In this document: one piece after another, positions 1 to 7,834 of the stretch
Layout: every line of letters begins with the position of its first letter
Numbering within the stretch: the first letter of the stretch is position 1
NCBI RefSeq assembly: GCF_027486195.1
Contig: NZ_JAIXPP010000030.1
Coordinates: 1 to 64,000, forward strand
Direction: 5' to 3'
Length of the DNA stretch: 64,000 nt
Origin: Novosphingobium sp.
GTDB taxonomy: Bacteria > Pseudomonadota > Alphaproteobacteria > Sphingomonadales > Sphingomonadaceae
Notes under the pieces: model-generated
What the model was told of the DNA's origin: nothing
The model's input: the letters and a program-made list of their open reading frames with translations, nothing else
Database searches by the model: none
Position numbers and translations under genes: made by a program

Positions 1-275
1 ACGTTGTTCTGGACGACCGCGCCGGTCACCGGGTTGAAATAGACTTCGGCGCGCTTGCCGTCCTTGGTGTGCGCGTAGATTTCGTAGCAGCTGCCCGAAA
101 CCTGGAAGACCTTGATGTCACGGTAGCCCATCTTGGCGATCTTGGCCTTCATCTGGGCTTCGGTGAGCCACTTGGCCTTTGGCTGTGTGGTGCAAACGGG
201 TGCGGCGCTCACCGTTGTTGCGACCGTGAGTGCCAAGGCGGCGAGGGTGAGCTTGAAGGGGGTTGAGCGCTTCAT
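1..275 (-). CDS. PepSY-domain periplasmic protein (3' end cut by window)
   Basis: The minus-strand frame opens with ATG at 275-273, preceded by a good ribosome site (AAAGGA), and is still open at base 1, so only the first 91 codons are present. Residues 1-24 form a signal peptide (MKRSTPFKLTLAALAL then TVSA before AP). The mature part reads like a single PepSY domain: a short helix (LTEAQMKAKIAKMGY) and then beta strands with YEIYAHTKDGKRAEVYFNP. PepSY proteins of this size are exported small-domain proteins, often beside cytochrome b561 or two-component genes; the function is usually unknown. It diverges from the rubrerythrin gene across 201 bases. Family call fairly sure, role unknown. Confidence 0.8.
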   Translation of the reverse strand, partial: MKRSTPFKLTLAALALTVATTVSAAPVCTTQPKAKWLTEAQMKAKIAKMGYRDIKVFQVSGSCYEIYAHTKDGKRAEVYFNPVTGAVVQNN

Positions 276-476
276 CGGAAGTCCTTTGTCGTCTGGCGGA
301 GCGATCGCCCCGGCGGCTTCGATCTGGACCGGGCAACTGACGAAAAGCTGACAGGCACTCCGAAAATTGGACGGGCGGTGCACCATCCCCAATCGAACTC
401 ATCGTCAGGGCCCGGTCAGAACTTGCGCGCATTCCCCGCTTGTCGCTGATGTCGGCGTCACCCGGAGATATTCAAC

Positions 477-953
477 ATGAACCGCACCCTGCTTGCCGCA
501 ACCGCCAGCGCGCTTGCGCTCCTTGCCATCCCCGTCATGGCAGCCGAGCCTGAAGCCAAGCCGCTCTCCGCGCAGACCCACACCAACCTCGAAGCGGCGA
601 TGCACGGCGAGGCCTACGCCAACCTCAAGTATCTTCGTTATGCTGAGCAGGCTGAAGCCGCAGGCAAGCCCAAACTCGCCAAACTGTTCCGCGATTCCGC
701 CAATATCGAGGCCAACGAACATTTCGACCGCGAAGCGCAGGCACTGCAGCTTGGCGGGGCCAGCAGCGCCAATCTGGAAGACGCGATGGCAGGTGAGCAC
801 TACGAGAACGTCACCATGTACATCACCTTCGCCAAGCAGGCCGAGGCTGATGGTGACACCAAAGTTGCCGCCATGTTCCGCCAGATCGCCGCCGATGAAG
901 GCACGCATTTCCAAGCCTACAAGGCAGAGCTGGCCAAGCTTGAGGCGCGTTGA
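477..953 (+). CDS. Exported rubrerythrin-like ferritin-family diiron protein
   Basis: A 158-residue protein with a clear signal peptide (residues 1-22, ending PVMA before AEPEAK), so it should act in the periplasm. The rest is a four-helix ferritin-like domain with candidate diiron ligands in each helix: E45 (HGEAY), the E78-E81-H82 cluster, E107 (AGEHYEN) and DEGTH at 140-144. Rubrerythrins reduce peroxide, usually passing electrons through a C-terminal rubredoxin domain. That domain and its CxxC pairs are absent here, so the electron source must be another protein. A ribosome site (CCCGGAGA) precedes the ATG. It stands alone, divergent from the PepSY gene. Family assignment is strong; peroxide reduction is inferred. 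Confidence 0.85.
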   Translation: MNRTLLAATASALALLAIPVMAAEPEAKPLSAQTHTNLEAAMHGEAYANLKYLRYAEQAEAAGKPKLAKLFRDSANIEANEHFDREAQALQLGGASSANLEDAMAGEHYENVTMYITFAKQAEADGDTKVAAMFRQIAADEGTHFQAYKAELAKLEAR

Positions 954-1138
954 TCTCGATCTGGCCGATCGGCAAGCGGCGCCGCCGGCCGGGGATGACT
1001 TCGACCGCGCGAGAGTGCCGCGTGTGGTGCCGTGAAGCGGCAGCGTAGATTCCGGTGCTGGCGGAGAAGCGTCTGGTAGGGAACCGGGCTCCGGGGTCTG
1101 CCCGCATTTCCAGCGGGCAGGCCTACGGAGATACCATA

Positions 1139-1663
1139 GTGAACGACTGGACCCGATTGATCACCACCCGCACCGGTTTCCGTTTTACCGTCCGGCCGGT
1201 GAGCCTCGCCGATGAGCCCGGCCTCACCGACTTGTTCACGCATGTTTCGCATGATGATCTGCGCTTCCGGTTCCTCTCGGGCCTCAACGTGGTCGGGCAC
1301 GACCGGATTGTCGCGCTGGCGGCTGTGGACCATGAGGCGACCGAGAACTTCCTCGCGTTCGATGCGGAAAGCGGTGCGATGATCGCCTCCGGCATGCTCG
1401 CCTGTGATCCAAAGCTGGAGCGGGGCGAAGTCGCGATTTCCATCCATGAGGACTACAAGGGCCGCGGGGTGGCGTGGGAACTGCTTGCCCATATCGCCCG
1501 CTACGCCGAGGCCAAGGGCGTGAACGTGCTCGAATCGATCGAAAGCGCGGACAATCATGTCGCGATCGATCTCGAACGGGAAATGGGCTTCACTGCCGCG
1601 CCTTATCCGGGTGATGCCACTCTGGTGCTGGTCAGCCGCAAGCTCGGCCCTGCGGCCGCGTGA
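1139..1663 (+). CDS. GNAT family N-acetyltransferase
   Basis: The preferred start is GTG at 1139, nine bases after ACGGAG; an ATG 84 bases upstream would add a sequence that does not look coding. The 174-residue product is one GNAT domain. DDLRFRFL near residues 40-47 resembles the start of the acetyltransferase domain fused to acyl-CoA synthetases (Pat/AcuA-like protein lysine acetyltransferases). The acetyl-CoA pyrophosphate loop is seen as EDYKGRGVAWELL near residue 105. It stands alone and is followed by a strong stem-loop. The substrate cannot be told; a protein-lysine acetyltransferase is one possibility because of the resemblance to the Pat domain. Confidence 0.8.
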   Translation: MNDWTRLITTRTGFRFTVRPVSLADEPGLTDLFTHVSHDDLRFRFLSGLNVVGHDRIVALAAVDHEATENFLAFDAESGAMIASGMLACDPKLERGEVAISIHEDYKGRGVAWELLAHIARYAEAKGVNVLESIESADNHVAIDLEREMGFTAAPYPGDATLVLVSRKLGPAAA

Positions 1664-1714
1664 CGGCGACCTGAGCCTAGCCGGCCATCACGCGGTGCAA
1701 CGGCCATTTCGCCG

Positions 1715-1758
1715 CTAGAGCAGATACCGATCCGATTGCATCGGTTCGGCTGCTCTAG
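1715..1758. terminator. Stem-loop after the GNAT gene, likely terminator or repeat
   Basis: The 9-base arms CTAGAGCAG (1715-1723) and CTGCTCTAG (1750-1758) are perfectly complementary, with an inner CCGAT/ATCGG pair. The stem lies 50 bases after the GNAT stop and is followed by CCCTTTGTCTT, a weak T tract. A second short palindrome, AGCAGGTG/CACCTGCT (1787-1806), follows. Either a terminator for the GNAT gene or a dispersed repeat. Confidence 0.5.
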
Positions 1759-1894
1759 CCCTTTGTCTTACCGCGTTATCCGAGCCAGCAGGTGATTCCA
1801 CCTGCTTCGAAGACGCTCCAGGACACATACCCATAAACAGGATGCCCATTCTGCGTGATTTCTGATTCAGTGCCGTGGCGTAGGGAGACTTGCC

Positions 1895-1966
1895 ATGGCG
1901 CGGTTTGATTTGTCGGATTTCGAGTGGTCGGTGATCGAACCGCTGTTGCCGACGAAGGTTCGGGGC
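1895..1966 (+). pseudogene. 5' fragment of an IS5-family transposase
   Basis: An ATG at 1895 begins MARFDLSDFEWSVIEPLLP, the conserved N-terminus of IS5-family (IS1031/IS427-like) transposases. The similarity ends after about 24 codons, near TKVRG. The frame runs on to a stop at 2066-2068, but those codons are antisense to a different gene fragment. No DDE catalytic region and no partner inverted repeat are nearby, so this is a remnant, not a working element. It is the first of four gene pieces joined end to end between 1895 and 2580. Confidence 0.75.
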
Positions 1967-2166
1967 GTTGCTTCGTTGGCGGCAAAGGCGCTGCTCTCGA
2001 TGATCAGTGCAACGGCCGGAACGATATCGCTTGCGCGGCCCCGGACGACATCGCCAGCCGCGACCTGATCGACCGGAACTTCACGGTAGTTCCCCTAGCG
2101 GCGAACTTCGGTCGTCGGCGCGACCGAGCGCCGCAGTACCGCGCGTGCCGGCCTGATCCATAGCGG
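1967..2166 (-). pseudogene. Internal fragment of a P-type cation-transporting ATPase
   Basis: Read on the minus strand, this stretch encodes about 65 residues of a P-type ATPase actuator region: NYREVPVDQVAAGDVV, then GRASDIVPA, then ESSAFAANEAT, which precedes the TGE loop in Mg2+/cation ATPases. An in-frame TAG at 2097-2095 sits where a charged residue is expected, and both ends are cut: by the IS5 piece at about 1966 and by the IS3 piece at about 2170. The fragment is too short to identify the transported ion. It is a decayed remnant with no start or stop of its own. Confidence 0.7.
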
Positions 2167-2171
2167 CTCGG

Positions 2172-2389
2172 CGCGCCGCGCACGTGGCTCATTTTCCGGG
2201 TCTCGATGTATTCGGCCAGTTCGCCCGCGATGTAGCTGGGACCGTTATCGCTGAGCAGCCGGGGTTTGTGCAGCACCGTATCGCTGTCGCAGCCGGATGC
2301 GGCCAGGGCCATGTCCAACGTGTTGGCGACGTCCTCCGCCCGCATGTTGGTGCACAGCTTCCAAGCGATGATGTAGCGTGAGAACCCTC
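2172..2389 (-). pseudogene. Internal fragment of an IS3-family transposase (rve core)
   Basis: On the minus strand this piece encodes FSRYIIAWKLCTNMRAEDV, then LLSDNGPSYIAGELAEYIE and KMSHVRGAP. This is the middle of the DDE integrase core of IS3-family OrfB, including the second Asp in SDNG. The expected HPQTQGKIERWHQ segment with the catalytic Glu is missing, because the sequence switches to the ATPase fragment. Upstream, a TGTCCCCCGTCAGC sequence near 2437 on the minus strand could be the element's original tip. Non-functional. Confidence 0.8.
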
Positions 2390-2430
2390 CTTGAATCACA
2401 ACCTCAAATCTGTGCCATGGGTGCTGACGG

Positions 2431-2580
2431 GGGACAGCCATGCGCATCAAACGCGCCGCCAAGGGCATGGGCTTCTTTGAAGATCGCAATGCCCTTGCCC
2501 GCCACGCTGCCGTCGCGGATCTGAATGACCGCGCCGGCCAACGAGGCGATGCCGCTGCCGACGAAGTTGAACTTGCTCAT
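2431..2580 (-). pseudogene. 5' fragment of an oleate hydratase (MCRA family)
   Basis: An ATG at 2580-2578 starts MSKFNFVGSGIASLAG, followed by IRDGSVAGKGIAIFKE and GGAFDAHG. This is the FAD-binding N-terminus of oleate hydratases (myosin-cross-reactive antigen family, normally 550-650 residues). Only about 48 codons remain before the sequence changes to what looks like an IS tip. The start codon and dinucleotide-binding glycines are intact, so the break is probably due to the neighbouring insertion and a later deletion. No other part of the gene is in the window. Confidence 0.7.
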
Positions 2581-2689
2581 GGCGTCTGGTCCCTTTGCGG
2601 TAGGGCGAGCGTCGCCGGGAAAACCGGCCTCGCCATGTCCGCCCAACGCTAGCCGCAGGAAGCTCTGGGCAAGCAGACTAGGAAACTAC

Positions 2690-3415
2690 TCAAACCCGCT
2701 GATCGGGCCCAAACCGCAGTGTTGCCCAGACCGGCAGGTGGTCGGATGCGATCCGGGAGAGCGGGGTGCGATGCGTGCCGCAGTCGGTGATCTCGATCCC
2801 CGGGCCAGCCATGATCCGGTCGAGCCGTGCGAGCGGCCTGCCAGCAGGGAAGCTGGGTTCGGTCTGGGCGATCACATATGTCCGTGCAAAATCGATCAGA
2901 CAGCCGCTGCGCCCACGCCACTCGTTCAGATCGCCCATGAGAACCGTGGGCATGGTTTCGAGCCGCGCGTCGATCTGCGCAAGGATTGCGCGGGCCTGCT
3001 GCCGCCGCCGCAGACCGGAAAGGTCGAGATGCATGCCGGCCAGCCGTAGCGGGTGCCCGTCGATGCAGGTCTCGACCAGGATCGCGCCGCGCGGCTCAAG
3101 CGAGGGCAGGGCAAGCGGAATGGCCGCGGTGATCGTCACCCGGTCCGAAACGAGCGCCGCATTTCCGTGCCAGCCAAGGCCATGCGGATGCGCGCCAACG
3201 CCGACCGGCCGGTAGCCGGTGCGTGCGGCGATCATTGCGAACGGCAGAACTGCGATGCGCGGGCCGAAGCGTCTGTCGGCCTCCTGCAGCAGGACCACGT
3301 CCGCATCGATTTCGGTCAATACAGCCAGAATGCGCTCGGGGTTGTACCCTCCATCCGTGCCGATGGCCTTGTGGATGTTGTAGCTCGCCACGGTGAAGGA
3401 CTGGGCGGAATCCAT
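2690..3415 (-). CDS. Endonuclease/exonuclease/phosphatase (EEP) family hydrolase
   Basis: A 241-residue EEP-fold protein. The metal and catalytic motifs appear in order: ASYNIHK (Asn), LLQEADRRFG (Glu), MGDLNEW (Asp-Asn) and ASDHLP (Asp-His). The ATG at 3415 overlaps the stop of the phospholipase D gene as TGATG, which fixes the start and suggests coupled translation. EEP proteins beside cardiolipin synthase-like genes are common in proteobacteria; the pair may act on phospholipid head groups or phosphodiesters, but EEP members also include nucleases. No signal peptide is evident from this start. Confidence 0.8.
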   Translation of the reverse strand: MDSAQSFTVASYNIHKAIGTDGGYNPERILAVLTEIDADVVLLQEADRRFGPRIAVLPFAMIAARTGYRPVGVGAHPHGLGWHGNAALVSDRVTITAAIPLALPSLEPRGAILVETCIDGHPLRLAGMHLDLSGLRRRQQARAILAQIDARLETMPTVLMGDLNEWRGRSGCLIDFARTYVIAQTEPSFPAGRPLARLDRIMAGPGIEITDCGTHRTPLSRIASDHLPVWATLRFGPDQRV

Positions 3416-4845
3416 CACAGCAAGGGACTGACGAGGCGGGCCAGTCCTTCGACCAATTGACGCGGTTTTGATCGCTGCCGCCATGTTGCCAGATCTAGCG
3501 GCTCGCTGCCCGATATCGCTTGCTCCTGAAGCGTGACCAGTTGGCCCACCGACGCCGGATCAAGCAGGACCAGGCTGACCTCTTCATTGAGCTGGAACGA
3601 ACGGACGTCGATATTGCTCGACCCGACGATCCCCACGCGGCCATCAATGCTGACATTCTTGGCGTGGAGCAGATGCTTCTGGAAACACATGATGCGCACG
3701 CCCGCGCACAGCAGATCATCGTAGTATGAGCATTGGGCGAGGCGCACGAGGGGCTGGTCGGTGATGGCCGAGACGATGAGGATCACCTCGACCCCGCGCG
3801 CGACCGCGATCTGCAGGGCATTTTGCAGGGCTTCGTCAGGGATGAAATAAGGCGTGGTCAGGATCACCCGCTGGCAGGCAGAGTGGATCAGCCAGACCAG
3901 CATCGTCTCAAAGCCCCGTAACGGATACTCCGCGCCGCTGGGCAGCAGCAGGGCTGCGGCATGGCCCTGAATGGGTGCGATTTCCGGACCGGGCTTGAGA
4001 AGCGTTCTGGTTTCGCAGTACCAGTCGGCCAGAAACACCGCAGTCATCGCCATGACGACCGGGCCGGAGACACGCACGACCATTTCCTGATTGAGAATGC
4101 CGGGGCGGAAGGCCTTGTTCACCAGATTTTGCGATCCGGCATAGCCGATCAGCCCGTCGATGATGAACAACTTGCGGTGATTGCGCATGTCGCTCCGGCG
4201 GCGCAGGCTCAGCAGCGAGACGGGCAAGGTATCGCGCACTTGAACTCCGGCATCGGCCAGCGCGGCCAGTGTCGCGCGCCGCCAGTGGTGCGAGCCGACC
4301 GGGTCGAGCAGCACATGGCAGGCAACCCCGCGCTCGCCCGCGCGGGCCAGCGCGGCAATCACTTTCGAGCCGGTCGCATCGTTGGCGAAGATATAGACCA
4401 TGATCCGCACATGCGCGCGCGCGTTGTCGATATCGCCGACCAGCCGGTCGATCATGCCGTCATAGTCGTCGAGAAATTCCATAGCGTTGCCGCTGACCGC
4501 CGGAAAGCCGCCGAGCTTTGCCGCGAGGTCTGCGACATAGTACGGTCCGTCCAGGGGCAATGACCCGGCCTTGGCCATGGCGGCGGAGGTTTCGGCAAAG
4601 AACGGCCCAAGGCTCAGATGGCGCTCTCGCCGCGATTGCGATCCCCGGGCGCGGCCGATTGCCAGAAACAGGACGAGGCCCGGGACAGGCCAAAGAAAGA
4701 TCAGCAGGAGCCAACTTGTCGCTGCCTGCGGTGAGCGTTTCAGCGGCAGGATGCCGAGCATGACGACGCGAATCAGCCAACTGCCAACCAGATAGACGGG
4801 CCCAAGAAGCGCAATTGCTTGCGGAAAATCGAATAGCTGGAACAT
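3415..4845 (-). CDS. Phospholipase D / cardiolipin synthase family protein
   Basis: A 476-residue protein from ATG 4845; the open frame continues further upstream, but those codons do not resemble the family. Two hydrophobic segments at residues 8-30 and 43-64 match the N-terminal membrane anchor of bacterial cardiolipin synthases. Two HKD motifs are complete: HRKLFIID (223-230) and HAKNVSID (394-401), each followed by the usual Gly-Ser-Asn stretch (YAGSQN, IVGSSNID). The family joins two phosphatidylglycerols, or uses related donors, to make cardiolipin at the inner membrane. Its stop overlaps the start of the EEP hydrolase gene. Exact donor specificity is unknown. Confidence 0.85.
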   Translation of the reverse strand: MFQLFDFPQAIALLGPVYLVGSWLIRVVMLGILPLKRSPQAATSWLLLIFLWPVPGLVLFLAIGRARGSQSRRERHLSLGPFFAETSAAMAKAGSLPLDGPYYVADLAAKLGGFPAVSGNAMEFLDDYDGMIDRLVGDIDNARAHVRIMVYIFANDATGSKVIAALARAGERGVACHVLLDPVGSHHWRRATLAALADAGVQVRDTLPVSLLSLRRRSDMRNHRKLFIIDGLIGYAGSQNLVNKAFRPGILNQEMVVRVSGPVVMAMTAVFLADWYCETRTLLKPGPEIAPIQGHAAALLLPSGAEYPLRGFETMLVWLIHSACQRVILTTPYFIPDEALQNALQIAVARGVEVILIVSAITDQPLVRLAQCSYYDDLLCAGVRIMCFQKHLLHAKNVSIDGRVGIVGSSNIDVRSFQLNEEVSLVLLDPASVGQLVTLQEQAISGSEPLDLATWRQRSKPRQLVEGLARLVSPLL

Positions 4846-4921
4846 GCCTTGCGAGGATCCGATGCCGGCTGCGGCAACGTGGCGCAGCCCATGACTGATC
4901 CCTACGCCGAGCGAGGTGCAA

Positions 4922-5158
4922 TCACACCCCAAGCGGCCAAGTCTCAGGCACGCCGTGCGGTCGTTCCGGTCCAAGCGGCGTGGCCGCTCGGGTTTCCTCA
5001 AACCAGACGTAGGCATCGAACTGGTCAAAAGCATCGGCAAAGTCCGGTGCATCTGGAGCCGGCAAACGCTCTGCCAAGTCGCGCAATCGCGCCACCAGTT
5101 CGGCCCGTTCAGGAATGATCCGGTGGTCGACAGCGCTACCTTTCTTTGGTTTGGTCAT
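4922..5158 (-). CDS. Small hypothetical protein
   Basis: A 78-residue frame starting MTKPKKGSAVDHRIIPERAE, acidic in the middle and rich in Ala, Pro and Asp, with no signal peptide, membrane segment or known motif. It lies on the strand of the phospholipase D/EEP pair and ends 76 bases before it, so it may be the first gene of that transcript. I do not recognise a family. Codon use looks like the neighbours (G/C in third positions), which supports it being real. Confidence 0.5.
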   Translation of the reverse strand: MTKPKKGSAVDHRIIPERAELVARLRDLAERLPAPDAPDFADAFDQFDAYVWFEETRAATPLGPERPHGVPETWPLGV

Positions 5159-5233
5159 GGCGCTTTGAGACAGAATCTTGCATGTCTCGAAACCCTCTTG
5201 CTGCATCCGTTGGACGACCGAAGTTCGAACGAG

Positions 5234-5809
5234 CTACACAGCGGCAAGAGAAGAATATCTGCTAGGCACATATTCGTAGGGGTAAAGATAATCGTCGTAG
5301 GGGTAGAACCCATCGTCGAGATTGCCATCGTCGTGGACGCTCGCGGCGGATCGCCGGTGAACGGTCCCGCCAAGACTTTGCATTCGCGTGTCGATTTCCG
5401 ACGTCCAGTCTTCACTGACGTCGGCGATGACGGCAGATTGACCGCGTCGGAGCACGAACCGGCTCTCGGCAACGGCTTTGCTCCGTGTATCCGAACGATC
5501 GAGATCGATCGCACCGCCGATCAACGCACCTGTTGCAGCACCAATCGCGGCTCCCTCGGCTATTCCGACTGCTACTCCCACGGGCCCTGCAAGAGTTCCC
5601 AGCAGCGCGCCAAGGCCGACGCCAACCGCTGTCGCCAGGACCGGATTGGTCTCCTTGGTATCGACTTCGACGAGGCCCCAGTCATCCCGATGAACCACGG
5701 CGGTTCCGTGCACGGTAATCTCGCCGGCGTCGTCGAGATGCCAGAGGGTGTGCAGGGCTTTGTAAGCCTTGCCTTTGTCGTCGAATGATATCGTGACGAA
5801 ATTGCGCAT
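5234..5809 (-). CDS. DUF1269-type glycine-zipper protein
   Basis: A 191-residue protein starting MRNFVTISFDDKGKAYKALH. The N-terminal 60 residues form an alpha/beta domain of the DUF1269 type. Residues 60-100 are a Gly/Ala-rich hydrophobic hairpin (GVGLGALLGTLAGPVGVAVG and GAAIGAATGALIGGAI) typical of glycine-zipper proteins that insert into or associate with membranes. The tail is rich in Tyr, Asp and Pro. It follows the alanine-rich helical protein by 9 bases, so the two are probably cotranscribed. DUF1269 proteins are often stress-induced in alphaproteobacteria; that role is inferred. Confidence 0.75.
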   Translation of the reverse strand: MRNFVTISFDDKGKAYKALHTLWHLDDAGEITVHGTAVVHRDDWGLVEVDTKETNPVLATAVGVGLGALLGTLAGPVGVAVGIAEGAAIGAATGALIGGAIDLDRSDTRSKAVAESRFVLRRGQSAVIADVSEDWTSEIDTRMQSLGGTVHRRSAASVHDDGNLDDGFYPYDDYLYPYEYVPSRYSSLAAV

Positions 5810-5818
5810 GGTTCGCTC

Positions 5819-6214
5819 CTATTTCTCTGTCGATGCAGCCGAACGCTTTTCGGCGACGGCTTCGCTGATCTTTTGAACTGCACCGCGCGCGTCGCTGATG
5901 GCTTGCTGGATCGAGCGCTCGGCATCGTGCCCAGAGCTCTTGGTAGCCTGCGCGGTGTGCGTCGCGGTTGCCTCGAGAGATACAACTGCCTCGTCTATCG
6001 CCTTTTTTGCCGCGGCGGACTGTGCCTCCAGCGAACCCCCCATCGAAACCGCGATTGCCTTGGCCTCGAGTACCAAGCCTTCAAGATCGCCCTTTATGGT
6101 CTCACCACCATTACGAACGGCGTCACTGAGAGCGCTGTGCAATTCTTGTGCAGCGGCTCGCCCATGGTCGAGCGCATCCTTGATCTTTGTGTGAGGTTTG
6201 GGAGCCTTATGCAT
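5819..6214 (-). CDS. Alanine-rich helical (coiled-coil) hypothetical protein
   Basis: A 131-residue protein from ATG 6214 (MHKAPKPHTKIKDALDHGRA); an in-frame ATG further upstream lacks supporting sequence. Nearly the whole chain is predicted helical, with an Ala/Glu/Lys/Ser heptad-like pattern resembling phasins or apolipoprotein-like helix bundles, and there is no signal peptide. It is followed after 9 bases by the DUF1269 gene. A 17-base palindrome lies 18-34 bases before its start. I do not recognise a specific family; a membrane- or granule-associated stress protein is a guess. Confidence 0.6.
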   Translation of the reverse strand: MHKAPKPHTKIKDALDHGRAAAQELHSALSDAVRNGGETIKGDLEGLVLEAKAIAVSMGGSLEAQSAAAKKAIDEAVVSLEATATHTAQATKSSGHDAERSIQQAISDARGAVQKISEAVAEKRSAASTEK

Positions 6215-6231
6215 GACCAATTTTCCAATGC

Positions 6232-6248
6232 GTTCGATGGAATCGAAC
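6232..6248. promoter_or_regulatory. Palindrome upstream of the helical protein/DUF1269 pair
   Basis: GTTCGAT (6232-6238) and ATCGAAC (6242-6248) are perfect 7-base inverted arms separated by GGA. The site lies 18-34 bases upstream of the start at 6214, where an operator overlapping the promoter or leader would sit. No regulator gene is adjacent. Confidence 0.4.
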
Positions 6249-6488
6249 CTTCGGGTATGGTCTGAAAGCCCCGAGTAACAGGCGCGGAATCTACTCACTC
6301 GGGCAGCTGGAAAGCAACATTGCTGCGACCGAAATACGATTGACCGGCGAACATATGCACCGGCTCGACGCCGCCAGCGCACCTACGCCGGGATTCAGTT
6401 CTTCATTGGCGCAACCCTCCATTCGCCGCATGGTCTTCGGTGGGCATGCGGTCGCGGGCTGGGGGGAATGCGGGATCAGGCTCTGGTT

Positions 6489-7181
6489 TCAGCTCCCGCT
6501 GATCATGCCAGTGCCAAGGATGGGCCCTGTGGGTAGGCCGGTCGGCGAGCCGCCGCGAGGCTCAAGCGAGATCGCGAATGTTGCGCCCCGCGCGATCAGA
6601 CGGCGGACCTCGGTGCGTGCCGGGCGGGTGGCTGCGCGTGCCGGATCGATCGTGCCGAGCGAGCGCGGCCTGCCATCTGCCGGAATGATCCACAGTTCGG
6701 CATCGCGCTGACCGGCATCGAGCTTGCCAGGGGCAATCGTGAGATCGCCGACCGTCTGGTTGTAGGCGATTGTCGCAACAATACCGCCGCTTCCTGCAAT
6801 GCTTGCGAGCAGTACCGGTGTCGGGGCCGGAGCAGCCGCAGGTGGAGCTGCTGGCGGCACAGGCGCGGGGCGCAGCACAAGGGTCACACCAAGCAGACCC
6901 GCGACGACCGTGGCCGCCAGCGCCGCCGCCCGCCAGCGCCGCGCTTCGATGACTGCGGCATTGTCGTTGCCCGGCAGCATGGCCTCGATGCGCTGCCACA
7001 GGCCTTCGCTCGGCGCCACGGAGTCGTCCGCCGAAAGCGGCTCTAAGCGTTCGCGCCACCAGTCGACCCGCTCCTCCAGTGCGGCGTCGCTGCCCAGGCG
7101 GCGAACCGCAGCCTCGCGTTCCGGTCCGTCAAGAATACCCAGCGCAATCTCGCCGGCCAGCAGCTCGTCCTCATCGCTCAT
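6489..7181 (-). CDS. RskA-type anti-sigma factor
   Basis: A 230-residue protein. The ATG at 7181 overlaps the sigma-factor stop as ATGA, which fixes the start. The first 90 residues (MSDEDELLAGEIALGILDGP and on) form the cytoplasmic sigma-binding part. One membrane segment follows at about residues 83-105 (WRAAALAATVVAGLLGVTLV), then a Pro/Ala linker and a periplasmic RskA C-terminal domain with GTIDPARA and FAISLEPRGGSPTGLPTGP. RskA proteins hold an ECF sigma factor inactive until an envelope signal triggers release. It is cotranscribed with the sigma gene, and probably with the haemoglobin and cytochrome genes upstream. Confidence 0.88.
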   Translation of the reverse strand: MSDEDELLAGEIALGILDGPEREAAVRRLGSDAALEERVDWWRERLEPLSADDSVAPSEGLWQRIEAMLPGNDNAAVIEARRWRAAALAATVVAGLLGVTLVLRPAPVPPAAPPAAAPAPTPVLLASIAGSGGIVATIAYNQTVGDLTIAPGKLDAGQRDAELWIIPADGRPRSLGTIDPARAATRPARTEVRRLIARGATFAISLEPRGGSPTGLPTGPILGTGMISGS

Positions 7182-7738
7182 GACAGACACGCCTTCAACT
7201 TGATCAGCGCGCGTCTGATCCGGCTCTTGACCGTGCCGAGCGGCATATCGGAGCGCGTTGCAAGTTCGGCATAGGTGGCCTGCTGGAAGAATGCTGTGCG
7301 CACCAGCACTGCATCGGCTTTTGCCAGCTCTTCGATGCACACCGTGATGTCGTGCTCGCTTTCCGCTTCGAGCAATTGCTCAAGCGCGCCCGCGCTCTCG
7401 TCGGCGGGTTCGTCTATGCTTTCGATCGGAGTGGTGATCCGCCGGCCGTTCGCCCGCAGACGATCGATCGCGCGATTGCGCGCCAGCGCCGCCAGCCATG
7501 TGATCGGACTTGCGCGCGCAGGATCGAACATCGCTGCCTTCTGCCAGACGGTGACATAGACCTCCTGCAGAACGTCCTCCGCTTCCTGTCTATCCGCAGA
7601 GATGCGCATGCACACACCAAGGAGCCGCGCGCAGGTTCGCCGATAGACCTCGCGAAACGCAAGCTTGTCGCCGCTGGCAACCCGCTGGAGCGCGGCGATC
7701 AGGAGAGACTGCTCGGAGTCTCCAGCTTTGGAAATCAT
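7178..7738 (-). CDS. ECF (SigK-like) RNA polymerase sigma factor
   Basis: A 186-residue sigma-70 family protein from ATG 7738. Region 2 shows AFREVYRRTCARLLGVCMR and DRQEAEDVLQEVYVTVWQ, followed by PITWLAALARNRAIDRLR. Region 4 shows TYAELATRSDMPLGTVKSRI, a helix-turn-helix for the -35 box. It overlaps its anti-sigma partner by four bases. It begins 96 bases after the cytochrome c gene, on the same strand. Sigma factors paired with RskA usually drive their own operon; which promoters it reads cannot be told here. Confidence 0.9.
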   Translation of the reverse strand: MISKAGDSEQSLLIAALQRVASGDKLAFREVYRRTCARLLGVCMRISADRQEAEDVLQEVYVTVWQKAAMFDPARASPITWLAALARNRAIDRLRANGRRITTPIESIDEPADESAGALEQLLEAESEHDITVCIEELAKADAVLVRTAFFQQATYAELATRSDMPLGTVKSRIRRALIKLKACLS

Positions 7739-7834
7739 TGACTTATGTCTAGCACCGCTTGGTCTTTGCAACAACGCGGGGCGGGCCGGCGGGTAACACT
7801 TCACAGCTTACCACACCGGCCAGCGCCCGCTCGT

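Noticed and set aside
1895..2068. Possible complete small ORF of 58 codons starting at the IS5 fragment
   Set aside because: Only the first 24 codons resemble transposase; the rest is antisense to the ATPase fragment.
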